From Mantis religiosa (Eukaryota; Arthropoda; Insecta; Mantodea; Mantidae), in contig CM060950.1 of the NCBI GenBank assembly GCA_030765055.1, positions 14,047,806 to 14,111,805 of the forward strand: a DNA stretch of 64,000 nucleotides, given 5' to 3'. The notes beneath the pieces are model-generated. The model was not told the DNA's origin and searched no databases. It was given only the letters and a program-made list of their open reading frames with translations. Shown here one piece after another: positions 11,561 through 21,966 of this stretch. Numbering within the stretch: the first letter of the stretch is position 1; the number at the start of each line of letters is the position of its first letter. The translations under genes were made by a program, and so were the position numbers.

Positions 11561-12760
11561 CAGAAGTACTTAGTAGCCCCTTGTCTGTCGGAGGAAATTG
11601 GGCCTTACAATGGTGAAAGAACTATCAAAATCAGTTGCATGTTTTTGAGATAAACGTACAATTTGTTCACCCTTTGTAACTAGTATAGTTTACAGGATAT
11701 AATGATGGAAAGGTAAGGGAAAACAATTCACATTTAAAATATCAGTATCTTCAATTAACAACAAAATGCATTTTATTTATTTTCTTACAGTCTATGATAA
11801 ATAACAAACGTATACATCAGTAAATAAATATACATTCTTCTCTCAAGGAATATTAAACTTGTGCTTTACCAGAATCCTCACCATTTACACAAAATAAAAA
11901 TCTAGGATCTACCTCCATCACTGCCACAAACAACTAATACTTTTCTAAGAGATAAACTAAATCAACATTTGTAGTGAATGTCAACCACATTCACACAATA
12001 TTTTATACAGATTATGTTGGGTATTTCAAAGTAACAAAGTATAGCATTAGTAAATATGATTATTCTCTTTAAAAGTAATGCACACAGAACATGTTACCGA
12101 TCAAGAGAAACTTTCTTCATACAAGAAACCCACAAAAAGTAGATGCTAAGTCACTTTTATTTGGTTTTTGACTAGTAACCCATAAAGTTTTATACTTTTG
12201 GTCAGTATATTTAGGATTAGTCTAGTCAATTTATGCATGGCCTATATTGATAAGCTACAGGAAGCTTCCTGTACATGAAAACAGGCTTTATTTATGGACA
12301 TGCTTTAAGTGCTTTGGTTCTCAGCGTCACATTCTATATTGGACATGAAATATTGCTTAATTTTGCTGAGGCCTGATTATCATCCCTGAGGTTCTTTTAC
12401 ATACAATAAATCTAGGACACAGAACCAGAAGTTTTACTTTCCTTCCAGAGAAAGCAATGCTTAAGATTTTTAAGTCCTAAAATCCATTGCCATCTGCCAG
12501 GTTTGAACCTGGAACCTTGGAAAACTTACTGTAAAGTTAGCATGGCAATAACAGTTGTCTACACAGAAAAGCTACTGAAATAGCCATTGTACTTTTTATA
12601 ATTTTCCATCAGAGACAACATTTAGTTGCCCATCACCGTGAATAAATAACATTTCCCCACATATGTACGGAGGACTAGTTTAAGAGTTATTGAATTTAAG
12701 AAGCTGTCAGATTAGATTTATTTTTACACATTATGCGAGACTGGAGGAATTTAGTAATAG
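11561..12760. repeat. Unidentified dispersed repeat, copy 1
   Basis: Nearly the whole stretch recurs at 25270-26690 in the same orientation with clear base-level similarity, and its last third recurs at 32770-33110. It has no long ORF. It contains a tRNA B-box-like palindromic motif CAGGTTTGAACCTGG near 12510 and a splice-acceptor-like TTTTCTTACAG near 11782. Relative to copy 2 it lacks roughly 230 bp (copy 2 about 25930-26160). Could be a non-autonomous element or part of a larger element or duplicated host sequence. Confidence 0.7.
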
Positions 12761-13365
12761 TGATGTCAAAATACATTTAATTATTATTTAATTAATACAT
12801 TTATCAATTTAAGAGAAAGAAGTCAGCTCATCAGACATCTCCACAGATGTTGAATGGGCTGATTTTCTGAGGTAACCAAATGTCATAGGAGACAAGTAAC
12901 CTTAAAGACAATTGAGGCATCCAGTCCAAAGGAGCCAGCCAGGAGGCATATTTCTCCAGTCATTATGGATGACTGTCAGTTACAGTTTGATTCATGAGAG
13001 ATGGCAGCTCTCCAAATATGCGCAGAAGACTAGATGAGTTCATCATCTGCTGTTAGGGGAGGACACGTCATTTCTGACTGTGAGGTGCACAAGTTAATAT
13101 ATAGAGTGGTCGATAATAACAAACATTTAAATTCTTTAGGCTCGTCCCCATTTTACAAAATTAAAGTGGGTGAATTTTTCATAATGTTAATTAATATTAA
13201 TTACGTGTGTGTGTTTATCTGCACTTGTAAAATCATTTAATCCATTTATTTTCATATATTATTCAAAAAACATCTGAAAATGTCATTAATGGTGAGTAAA
13301 CTGAAATGAAGGATGCTACATTCGCATATTCATGATGTGGTGTATATATAATTCGATGGCAAAGT
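12761..13365. other. Non-coding stretch
   Basis: No gene recognised. Short open frames here lack domains or supporting context. Confidence 0.45.
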
Positions 13366-13590
13366 ATGCAGAGTCGTGCGGTCTATATTAAAATTCTTGG
13401 GAAAAATGTAGCTGAGGCTGCATGCATATCTGAAAAAAGCATTAAACAAATAATTAAGCAAACCAATATTGTGCATTCCAGTTCCATGCCCCAACAGCAA
13501 AGGCGCACAAGATTGACTTCAAAAACACAAAAGTTCGCCATACTGTACATGAATTACACAAACTGAGAAAAAGACCTATTTTAGGGAATG
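13366..13590 (+). pseudogene. Helix-turn-helix N-terminal fragment of a transposase-like family
   Basis: The frame 13366-13566 encodes a motif reading EAACISEKSIKQIIK, as in a helix-turn-helix recognition helix. After a frameshift near 13516 a second frame reads VRHTVHELHKLRKRP, resembling the segment that follows the HTH in a widespread arthropod DDE-nuclease family. Only this N-terminal piece is present. A second N-terminal piece lies at 24470-24818. Low confidence because of shortness and the frameshift. Confidence 0.35.
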
Positions 13591-13619
13591 GTATGCTAAG
13601 ATAAATTTTTCAGAAGAGA

Positions 13620-15405
13620 TGTAGTGACACACTGGCTTAGACAAAATATTCCAACAAAAGAGCTCCATGCCATTAACTTCTCTACCTTACTCAATCCTGA
13701 CATTTTCAGCCTAATTATTCCTTCAAAGCCCACATATACCACCTACAAAATAGTCTTCTCCACCAATACAATTATAATATTTTACATCACATTTGGAAGT
13801 TACATTAGGTAAATTTGTTAAAAAATGTACAATTATCTTAGCTGGGGACTTCAATATAAATTTAGATCTCTCTGATACCATGTACATAGCGTTAAAAGAA
13901 ATATTTAATTCATAAAACATTAGAGATTTAATTAAGGAACCAACAAGAGTAATGGCTCACAGCTCATCTATTATCGACCACATAGCATCTAATATACAAG
14001 AAATATCAACTAATGTAGTAAATGTCCATATTTCTGATCATTATGCTCAGCTGGCTCACTTCGATATTGTATGTTGTGATAGAATCACTGAAGAAATCAT
14101 GATCTGCAGGAGCGTAACTGAAGAAAATATAAATAATCTTGTAAATATCCTAACTGCTGAAAATTGGGAAAACGTCTTTGAAAAAACTAATGTTAATGAT
14201 AAATGGAATGAATTTTATAATAAGTTTAGGATTCATTTTGAAGCTACATGCCCACCCAAAAAAGTTAGAGTAACTAAAGCCAGGAAGAAAAGAGTTAAAC
14301 TGCCATTTGAAGTAGTTAAATCCAGAGAAAAGATGAAAGACATGCATGCCCTATATAAAAGCACTCTCTCAGACCATTATAAAAGTAAATACAAAGATGC
14401 CAAACAAGAGTATATAAACAGCCTTCTAAATGCAAGGATAGCCACTTATAGAGAACAAATAAATCAGTCAAATAACCCTAGCAAAACAACTTGGAACCTA
14501 ATTAATGAGTGTAGGGAAAACAAAAAGCTGCATCAAAACATAAGCCTAAACATAGATGGGAAATAAATACAAGACCCAACAATTGTATGTCAGAAATTTA
14601 ATGAATTTTTTATAAACGTAGCTTCACATAATAGACTGTCTCCTAATGTATATGCAAACGACATCGGCATCAAATCATCAATATTCTTTGAACCAACAGA
14701 AAATGAAATCACCAACAGAATAAACTACCTAAAAAACCAAGTAGAGGATGGGATGATATTAGTCTAGTTATTTTAAAACAATGTAAAACAGCTATTTCAA
14801 AACCTTTAACACACCTGATTAACTACTCCATTGAAGTCGGTCAATTTCCTGAAATTTTAAAACTAGGATTAGTCAAACCAATATTTAAAAAAGGGGATGA
14901 GCAGGATGTCAGTAACTACAGGCCGATCACCTTAACATCAGAAGTAGCTAAGCTTTTTGAAAGAATTTTATTAGAAAGATTAATTAAGTATTTAAATAAA
15001 CATAATGTACTACAAGATTTTCAACATGGGTTTATAAAAGGTTGTTCCACAGTCTCTGCAGTCATACAGTATCTACATGAAATAACAAGTTAGAATCTAA
15101 ACACAAACTAAGAAATTATGGGATAAGGGGACTACCTCTAGAAATGTTTTCCAGTTACCTAACTGGCCGGAAGCAATATACAGAAGTAAATCATAAAACG
15201 TGAAAAATTGTAAACAAATTACAATAAAAAATAGAAACAGTAAAATATGGAGTGCCTCAAGGAACAGTACTAGGACCTCTGCTTTTCATTATATATGTTA
15301 ATGATATGATTTGTCCACAAAGTACAGCTTAATAACTTACGCAGATGACACAACTGCCATATGCTGGAACAAGACATTGGAAGCTCTAAACAAAAATTTA
15401 AATTG
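13620..15405 (+). pseudogene. LINE ORF2 remnant (endonuclease end, linker, RT)
   Basis: Endonuclease end: LAGDFNINLD (about 13836) and the ISDHYAQL motif (14030). A linker runs intact from 13952 to 14566. The RT follows in several frames: SRGWDDISLVILK, KPIFKKGDEQDVSNYRP, DFQHGF, YGVPQGTVLGPLL and the catalytic YADD box (about 15337). Stops, frameshifts and an internal deletion between the HGF block and the VPQG block make it dead. It ends abruptly near 15405. The closest type is CR1/Jockey-like, subgroup unresolved. Confidence 0.8.
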
Positions 15406-15505
15406 ATGATAGTTTCTCGGGCTAACAGCCAGGTCAGATTAGGGTAACTACCCAAGCTTTCAGCGACTAACTCTGCCGCCATTCTCAGGGGAACTGAATC
15501 TAGGC
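15406..15505 (-). repeat. Probable Penelope-like element end with degenerate hammerhead
   Basis: On the minus strand the segment reads CTGAGAATGGCGGC, a loop, GTCGCT, then GAAAGCTTG (rc of 15452-15488). This has the layout of the hammerhead ribozyme in PLE terminal repeats, but the first core differs from CTGANGA and the cleavage position is unusual. No PLE coding sequence is attached. Confidence 0.35.
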
Positions 15506-15507
15506 TT

Positions 15508-15770
15508 TTTTTTTTTTTTTTTTCGAGTGGAGGAAAAATGCATTTACGCACTAGCCCCGGGATCGGAGTGTGGGACTCCTCTGACGGAGAGAGATCCGTC
15601 AGCCCTACCCACTAAAAAACCTCCACCGGTGAGAATTCGGGAGAGGAAGTGCAGCAGTACCGCTATTGCACCTGCGGATTCTGGGAGAGGATATTACGGC
15701 CCGGCAAAGCCTAGGCCGGGTGAGGATGGCGCCAGGACACAAGCATGACCAAGGTCCTACTTGCGACCTT
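15508..15770 (-). mobile_element. 3' end of a poly(A) LINE
   Basis: On the plus strand a run of 18 T (15508-15525) is followed by a GC-rich, stem-loop-forming block (for example GGAGTGTGGGACTCC). Read on the minus strand this is a structured 3' UTR ending in a poly(A) tail. No upstream coding region is recognisable, so the left-over copy is strongly truncated. The inner border near 15770 is a guess. Confidence 0.45.
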
Positions 15771-16421
15771 GGAAATTCAGATGTGGAATTGGTTTATGTA
15801 GTATTGTTGTGCCTCGGGACGGAGGCATCGTCTTACAAGATATCTGTGAGGTCCTGAAACATAAGGACGGTGTCATTAATTGTTAGTGCTTAAGAATAAG
15901 TTTGTTAAGATATCAGGCCAGGAGCGGCGCTGAGTCTGGCGTCAATTTGTTAGGTATTGGTTTACATGCATTCAATGTGAAAATGGATATATTTAATGTA
16001 ACTTAACTAAATAACAACCAAATATTTTGGACATATGCTCAGGATTGAGTATGGTCCACGTCATGTGAGCTAATCTTGCTAGATTATTGTTTTGTTTATA
16101 CATCTACAATTGAGTAGTCTTCTCATGTCCATGTGGGATGCTTTGGTCATTTTCACTGGTCCCCAGAACGACCCTTAGCAGGGACTTCCAGGGCCACTGG
16201 TCTGTCAGTAGTGTTTTTGCTAAGCCATGGCTTCTGATTAAGGTGGTACTAAGTTGTTTAGGTAATCTTGAATGTTTATTTCTGGTTCCCCCAGGCCAAG
16301 AGTTCTGTCAAATAATGAGAGCGGTCTTTTGTGTATGTCGTGTTGTGTACCGTATGCGCCTAAGTCGCGAATTAGAGGGTTTTTGTTTTTTGCCTTTCTG
16401 TCATATAAGTTATAACTGAGT
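15771..16421. other. Unassigned sequence between LINE end and PLE
   Basis: No gene or repeat recognised. Short frames only. Confidence 0.4.
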
Positions 16422-16472
16422 ATTAAATTTTAGATGAGTCGCATTTCTTACACATCTGCTTCACTTTCGTAC

Positions 16473-16973
16473 CTATTTTGAGGACATGTTTCGCAAATCT
16501 TCGTTTGCATCTACGGCTCTTGTGCGACTGACGCTAGATCCAGCGGTGTGGGTAATTCTGGGGTTGTTGCTGCCATCTGTTAATTTAGTGATGAACTGAA
16601 ATGTGGGATTCTCTTCTAGCGGGATTTCAAAGTTCATTAGTTGGTTTTTATGTTTTTCTATGTATATCCTCTCCCATATGACGAGTTCACTATGTTTTTG
16701 TACATATTTTAGTAATTCTGTGCTATCTTCTATTTCATGATTTTCAGACCAGAAATGAGCTGCTATTGCGGACTTATCAATATTTTTGTATCTTAAGTGC
16801 CTGAAGTGTTCTTTCTTTCTAGTGCCTATGTTCCTTTTTGTCCTTCCTATGTAAATTTTTTCACAGTCTTTACACTTAATTTTGTAAATGCCTGACTTTT
16901 CCTCTGGTTTTATCTTATCAGTATTATTACTGTGAAGTAGGTTTTTAATGTTGTAATTGTTTTTTGGTGCCAA
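16473..16973 (-). pseudogene. Inverted copy of the PLE-A GIY-YIG C-terminus
   Basis: 166 residues with GIYKIKCKDCEKIYIGRTKR (GIY...YIG) and the downstream residues of the nuclease, almost identical to the end of the frame at 17485-18525; only a few substitutions (for example QKHSE for QKPSE). It has no RT of its own and forms the left inverted arm, so it is not an independent gene. Confidence 0.85.
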
Positions 16974-17084
16974 TGTTATATTGTATTTCTTGAATATTTT
17001 TTGGAACTTTTTTGTGGCCCAGGGATGGTAAGTAAATTTAGCAAATCTAGTTTCTTGTAAATAATATAAACACTCCTACTTACC

Positions 17085-17492
17085 TTCTGGCAAAATGGCT
17101 AACCAAAAAATTTCAGTCCTTTCCACAATTCCATACTCTGAGTATAAAAAACTCTTTAGACCTGGTAGAAAAAAATTCAAAATCTTAAACTAAAACCTCA
17201 TGACACTTTAGTATCCTTTGATGTCCGCTCCCTCTTCCCTAGCATTCCATTAGACAAACTTTTGATTCAACTGAAAAAATGGCTAAAGTCTATAAACCTG
17301 GATGCCAATGCAATAGAAGAATACGTGGCAATGACTGAATTATGTATACATCAAAATTATTTTGTCTTCGATGGAAAATATTATAAACAAATTTCAGGAC
17401 TAGCTATGGGAAGCCCGCTATCACCATTTTTGGCCAATCTATACATGAGCTTTTTCGAAACACATATTACTAAAGCCTTCCCTCATGTTTAA
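17085..17492 (+). pseudogene. PLE-A reverse transcriptase, N-terminal half
   Basis: Begins truncated with YLLAKWLTKKFQ, then DTLVSFDVRSLFPSIP (RT motif A, metal-binding D) and LAMGSPLSPFLANLYM (PLE motif B). The motif C region, RYVDDIF, follows in another frame at 17485, so one base has been gained or lost near 17485. A further frame break lies between 17160 and 17260. PLE RTs are related to telomerase and carry out target-primed integration. Confidence 0.85.
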
Positions 17493-18525
17493 AACATGGT
17501 ACAGATACGTAGACGACATCTTTGCAATAGTGCCCTACAAACTAATAGATGATGCTTTGAAACTACTCAACCTGCAAGAACCCAGCATACAATTCACAGT
17601 AGAAACTGAAGAGGACTGTACTCTACCTTTTTTAGACCTTAAAATCAAAAAAGGCAATGAAAAACTAGAATTTGGCATTCATAGAAAAGCAACACACACA
17701 GATAATTACATCAAAGCAAATAGTTTCAACCCAATTCCACACAAACATGCAACCATCAACAGTCTGACACACAGATTAGTAAATCTACCTCTCAGCCAGC
17801 AAGAATATCAAAAAGAATACCATCAAATCTTAAAAACTGCAATTAAAAATGGATATGGAAAAAACCTTGTAGATAAAAAACTAAAATTATTCAAACTTCA
17901 AAAGAAATTAAAACAGATCACAGCTCTCACACCAATAAAACAAGAAACTAGATTTGCTAAATTTACTTACCATCCCTGGGCCACAAAAAAGTTCCAAAAA
18001 ATATTCAAGAAATACAATATAACATTGGCACCAAAAAACAATTACAACATTAAAAACCTACTTCACAGTAATAATACTGATAAGATAAAACCAGAGGAAA
18101 AGTCAGGCATTTACAAGATTAAGTGTAAAGACTGTGAAAAAATTTACATAGGAAGGACAAAAAGGAACATAGGCACTAGAAAGAAAGAACACTTCAGGCA
18201 CTTAAGATACAAAAATATTGATAAGTCCGCAATAGCAGCTCATTTCTGGTCTGAAAATCATGAAATAGAAGATAGCACAGAATTACTAAAATATGTACAA
18301 AAACCTAGTGAACTCGTCATATGGGAGAGGATATACATAGAAAAACATAAAAACCAACTAATGAACTTTGAAATCCCGCTAGAAGAGAATCCCACATTTC
18401 AGTTCATCACTAAATCAACAGATGGCAGCAACAACCCCAGAATTATCCACACCGCTGGATCTAGCGTCAGTCGCACAAGAGCCGTAGATGCAAACGAAGA
18501 TTTGCGAAACATGTCCTCAAAATAG
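17485..18525 (+). CDS. PLE-A RT C-terminal half plus GIY-YIG endonuclease
   Basis: An uninterrupted 346-residue frame. It starts with the catalytic RYVDDIFAIV (about residues 6-15), continues through TLPFLDLKI and FGIHRKATHTDNYIK, then a lysine-rich linker and the GIY-YIG endonuclease GIYKIKCKDCEKIYIGRTKR (around residue 213) with the downstream W-E-R-I segment. The domain order RT then GIY-YIG is diagnostic of Penelope-like elements. The ATG at the start is probably not a real initiator, because the RT continues upstream in another frame. Confidence 0.85.
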   Translation: MFKTWYRYVDDIFAIVPYKLIDDALKLLNLQEPSIQFTVETEEDCTLPFLDLKIKKGNEKLEFGIHRKATHTDNYIKANSFNPIPHKHATINSLTHRLVNLPLSQQEYQKEYHQILKTAIKNGYGKNLVDKKLKLFKLQKKLKQITALTPIKQETRFAKFTYHPWATKKFQKIFKKYNITLAPKNNYNIKNLLHSNNTDKIKPEEKSGIYKIKCKDCEKIYIGRTKRNIGTRKKEHFRHLRYKNIDKSAIAAHFWSENHEIEDSTELLKYVQKPSELVIWERIYIEKHKNQLMNFEIPLEENPTFQFITKSTDGSNNPRIIHTAGSSVSRTRAVDANEDLRNMSSK

Positions 18526-18564
18526 GTACGAAAGTGAAGCAGATGTGTAAGAAATGCGACTCAT

Positions 18565-20829
18565 CTAAAATTTAGTAATTTTTCGCTTCACTGTGGTGTT
18601 CCAATACAGTTGAATCTCGATATAACTGGGTAGTTTAATAAATTGTTCGATCGAGTGGAGCTTCAGTTCTTCGTGCAGCCAATAAGCTGGAGCTACTATA
18701 GGAACCTTTGCAATAATTCGTATTATTCTGTTTTGCAGTGTCTGCAGTCTGTTTATATGCGTTTTCGCAGCGTATCCCCAGACAGGGGCTGCGTACGTCA
18801 ATATTGGCCTGATTAGTGTCTTGTATAGCGTAAGACCCATATTGAGTTGCAGTTGGTTATTTAAATTAATCAAAGGGTAGAGTCTGTTCAACTGTCCATT
18901 TGCTTTGGCCCTGATATTTTGAATGTGTTTTTTCCATGTGAGACCTTGATCCATGGTGACCCCTAGGTAGGTAATTTGGTCTTTCCATTCGATTCTTTCG
19001 CCATGATACACGAGAGGTGGCTGTCTGTGCCTGGGATGTCGATGTTGGATTCTTTTTGTGAAAATAATTGATTGGCACTTTCTGGAGTTTACTGTTATTC
19101 TCCATTTTCGAAACCATGGTTCAAGATCATTCAGGGCATTCTGTAGCCGCAGGTGTATTATCCGCGGTTGAGTGGACTGAGTTACCAGTGCCGTGTCGTC
19201 GGCGTATATGTATTTTTCAGTGCGAGTAAGTTCTGGCATATCGTTAACGTACAAATTAAAGAGGGTCGGTCCTAGCAAACTTCCTTGTGGGACTCCTGCC
19301 TTAATAGGCTTTAGAGAGGAGGAAGCATCCTCCACAGTTACTCGGAACCGACGCTCGCTTATATAATCTTTAATGAGGGCAAGTGTCGAATCAGAGAAAT
19401 TGTATGATTTGAGTTTGTAAAGCAGGCCCGCATGCCATACTTTATCAAAGGCGCGTTCAATATCTAAGAAGATGGCGCCAGTCGATTTGTTAGTATTGTA
19501 ACCTTTAGATATGGCTTCCGTAAGGCGTAGAAGCTGATGTGTTGTAGAACGCTGGGATCTGAAGCCAAATTGTTCAGAAATGAGAATATTGTGTTTTATA
19601 ATATGGGAATTTATTCTCTTTAGAATTATTTTCTCCAGCACTTTACCAAAGGCGTTCAGTAGGCTAATTGGCCTATAGCTGGAGGCGTGAGATAAGTTTT
19701 TATGTGGTTTTGCAATCATTACTATGTTTGCTACCTTCCATTGAGGTGGGAACCTGCCGCTGTCTAGAGTATAATTGAAGATCTTTGCTAGAAGCTGCAA
19801 AGCTCTACGTGGGAGATTTTTTAGAACGATATTGGGTATTTTATCGGGCCCCGGGGCCTTTCTGTTTTTCAGGTGCCTGATAATCCAGCCGATTTCTCCC
19901 GGATTAGTCTTTCGCATTTTGTTGTGTGTGATAGTGTAGTCTGTGTCGTGTATTTCCTGCTCTATGCTTTGAATCTCCTGCAGATTCACTGGACCCTCAG
20001 CCGGGTTTGGTGTGAAGACCTTCTCAAGTGTGGCAGCAAATACCTCGGCTTTGGCCTGGGGAGTTTCTGCAACAGTGTTGTCATGTATGAGTGGTGGTAT
20101 GTTTGTTTTAGCTCTGGTTAGGCACTTAGCTATACGCCAAACAGAGTTAGAGTTCGGATTTAAGCTCGCGAGAGTTTGATTCCACTGGTTTGATACAAAT
20201 TCCCTAGTTCGGGCCATTACGGCCTCTCTGGCATCAAGGTAGTCTTGTTTATGTAAAGGATTTCGCGTTCGTTGCCATTTACGTCTTAGTCTGTTCCTAT
20301 TCTGATGTAAGATTTTTATGTCTAACGGATATTGGGCGTTTACTGATGGTGTAAATTTTTGTGGGACACACGTTGTGGTTGCTACCTTAATTGCCAATTC
20401 GAGTTTGGATACAGCTTCGTCGTGTTGCTGTGGTGATATAATTTCGTTTTCCGGTAAGTATCTTTCTAAAACGTTATTGAAGTCTTCCCAATTGACTAAA
20501 TTATAATTCAGTTTTGGGATTTCTTTCTTAAACTTCAAGGGAAGTGTGACCTCAAGGAGTACTGGCAAGTGATCAGATGTCAGTTCTTGCAGTACTGTGC
20601 ATTCGATGTTAAAGGGTATATTGTTTAATATGGCTAAGTCTAATACGTCAGGGGCGTGATTGTTAACATGAGGTATGTGGGTGGGCTCATCGGGCCCCAC
20701 AATAAGAAAGTTAGTGTTGTTGATATAATTTAGTAGTTTAGTCCCTTGAGGATTGGGGTTTGTACTGTGCCACAAATAGTGCTTACAGTTGTAGTCCCCT
20801 GCCGCTATTACTCTTGGTCCTAGCTGCAT
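18565..20829 (-). CDS. Jockey-like LINE ORF2 (endonuclease C-half and RT)
   Basis: A 754-residue intact frame, open upstream of its first ATG to about 21090, where GGGTAIAIQTS and YNPPGDI belong to the same endonuclease. Motifs: AAGDYNCKHYLWHS (GDxN), TSDHLPVLLEV (SDH), then RT blocks KAPGPDKIPN, ASSYRPISLL, FLDIERAFDKVWH, GVPQGSLLGP, YADDTALV, and the C-terminal VWGYAAKTHI. This is the best preserved LINE polymerase in the window. The true C-terminus is lost: the stop lies inside the adjacent PLE arm. Confidence 0.9.
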   Translation of the reverse strand: MQLGPRVIAAGDYNCKHYLWHSTNPNPQGTKLLNYINNTNFLIVGPDEPTHIPHVNNHAPDVLDLAILNNIPFNIECTVLQELTSDHLPVLLEVTLPLKFKKEIPKLNYNLVNWEDFNNVLERYLPENEIISPQQHDEAVSKLELAIKVATTTCVPQKFTPSVNAQYPLDIKILHQNRNRLRRKWQRTRNPLHKQDYLDAREAVMARTREFVSNQWNQTLASLNPNSNSVWRIAKCLTRAKTNIPPLIHDNTVAETPQAKAEVFAATLEKVFTPNPAEGPVNLQEIQSIEQEIHDTDYTITHNKMRKTNPGEIGWIIRHLKNRKAPGPDKIPNIVLKNLPRRALQLLAKIFNYTLDSGRFPPQWKVANIVMIAKPHKNLSHASSYRPISLLNAFGKVLEKIILKRINSHIIKHNILISEQFGFRSQRSTTHQLLRLTEAISKGYNTNKSTGAIFLDIERAFDKVWHAGLLYKLKSYNFSDSTLALIKDYISERRFRVTVEDASSSLKPIKAGVPQGSLLGPTLFNLYVNDMPELTRTEKYIYADDTALVTQSTQPRIIHLRLQNALNDLEPWFRKWRITVNSRKCQSIIFTKRIQHRHPRHRQPPLVYHGERIEWKDQITYLGVTMDQGLTWKKHIQNIRAKANGQLNRLYPLINLNNQLQLNMGLTLYKTLIRPILTYAAPVWGYAAKTHINRLQTLQNRIIRIIAKVPIVAPAYWLHEELKLHSIEQFIKLPSYIEIQLYWNTTVKRKITKF

Positions 20830-21100
20830 AATTTTTTGGACATCTTCGGTGTCGATGTCACCTGGTGGGTTGTATATAGCTACTAATATGATCTCTGTAC
20901 TGAAGGTGCTAATCTTTACTGCAGTCGCTTCTAGGCGGTTTAATTGGGGTATATGTACTTGATAGTGACTGATGCTAGTTTGTATTGCTATTGCTGTCCC
21001 CCCTCCCCTACGATTACGATCGGTTCTGAAAATAGCATAGTTTGGTATTGAGAATTTATCTACGTCCCCTAAATCTAGGCTAATGATGTTGCAATATTTA
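18577..21100 (-). mobile_element. Jockey-like LINE, truncated at both ends
   Basis: Minus-strand element cut at its 3' end by PLE-A (18576) and at its 5' end near 21100, next to PLE-B. ORF1, the endonuclease start, the last C-terminal residues and the 3' UTR are missing. Its C-terminal block (SIEQFIKL) matches the tail fragment at 50505-50580, so the 43.5-52.7 kb chimeric unit contains a relative. Confidence 0.8.
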
Positions 21101-21182
21101 TACCTAGCGTGCGGCCGATAAGAACCGCCTACTTTCTTCCCATTGGCCGAGCTCCGGCCGATGGAGAAACGTGCGGAACCAA

Positions 21183-21683
21183 TCAGGTGATTGCCGATGC
21201 TTTGCTGATTTGAAGGCCTTCTTCCCTGTTGAAGTTGTTTTTATTCGCTTTAATGTATAGGGCTTCTTTAATCACTCTATCGTAGTACCTAGAGGACTTT
21301 TCAAGTATTTTTGTAGAGTCGAATTTGATTTTATGATCTGTATTATATGTGTGCTCAGCCACTGCAGATTTTTCTGGGTATCCTAGTCTAATACAACGTT
21401 GATGTTCTTTGATGCGATCTTCTACAGTTCTACCGGTTTGTCCTATGTAAACTTTGCCGCAACTGCATGGGATTTCATAAATGCCTGGTGCACGAAGACC
21501 TAAATTATCTTTAGCAGAACCTAAATACTGTTTTATTTTGGTTGGGGGTTTGAATACGGTTTTTATTTGATATTTCATGAGCAATCTGCCAATTTTTCCC
21601 GACAGGGCGCCACAATAAGGGATGACTGCTAAGCCTATGTGTTCTTTCTTTGTGTTGGGTTTAAGGTTGCGTTTGGAGTGCAT
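21183..21683 (-). pseudogene. PLE-B GIY-YIG endonuclease domain
   Basis: 166 residues: a region with AVIPYCGALSGKIGRLL, then GIYEIPCSCGKVYIGQTGR (the GIY-YIG catalytic motif with a cysteine pair) and downstream EHQRCIRLG, SAVAEH and EALYIK. The nuclease supplies the nick for insertion. Its upstream RT lies across the 277-bp insertion; without that insertion the frame would be continuous, so the break is recent compared with other decay here. Confidence 0.85.
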
Positions 21684-21852
21684 TTTCTTAAAGATTCTGT
21701 TTATTTCTTGGTTAGTGTATTGGTTCTGCCTGAAAACTGTATGCAGGTATATAGAATAAAAAGAAGTATTTCAGAAAGTGGAGTGCCATTGCTACTAAAA
21801 TTAGGCAAGTGAGTCAACCTTGTATATACTTTTCTCCACTTACAAGTTTTTT

Positions 21853-21897
21853 ATGAAGACTAGTTTCTGGGGACTTCTCCCCTATCGTCAGCTCTGT
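21853..21897 (-). ncRNA. Hammerhead ribozyme, inverted copy (PLE type)
   Basis: Minus-strand core CTGACGA, stem II GGGGA...TCCCC (one base differs in this copy), GAAA and ACTAGTC. Mirror image of the plus-strand ribozyme at 21922-21966. Confidence 0.7.
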
Positions 21898-21921
21898 GGT
21901 AGACTACACAGAGCGTCTACC

Positions 21922-21966
21922 ACAGAGCTGACGATAGGGGAAAAGTCCCCAGAAACTAGTCTTCAT
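21922..21966 (+). ncRNA. Hammerhead ribozyme (PLE type)
   Basis: CTGACGA at 21928-21934, a 5-bp stem II (GGGGA 21937-21941 with TCCCC 21946-21950), GAAA at 21952-21955 and the cleavage triplet GTC ending at 21961. Stem I starts with three pairs (GAG with TTC, one wobble). Stem III is too short in a monomer, but ACTAGT is self-complementary, so two RNAs could form a shared stem III. All invariant core positions are present. Cleavage activity is inferred. Confidence 0.7.

Larger units (their letters stand above)
16422..18576 (+). mobile_element. Penelope-like element PLE-A with long inverted arms
   Basis: Two nearly identical arms of about 637 bp, 16422-17058 (inverted) and 17940-18576 (direct), flank an 880-bp centre. 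Each arm encodes the GIY-YIG end of the ORF. The centre carries the RT. Partial inverted terminal structures are a known PLE feature, formed during target-primed integration. The right border coincides with the broken 3' end of the neighbouring minus-strand Jockey-like LINE. Confidence 0.8.
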
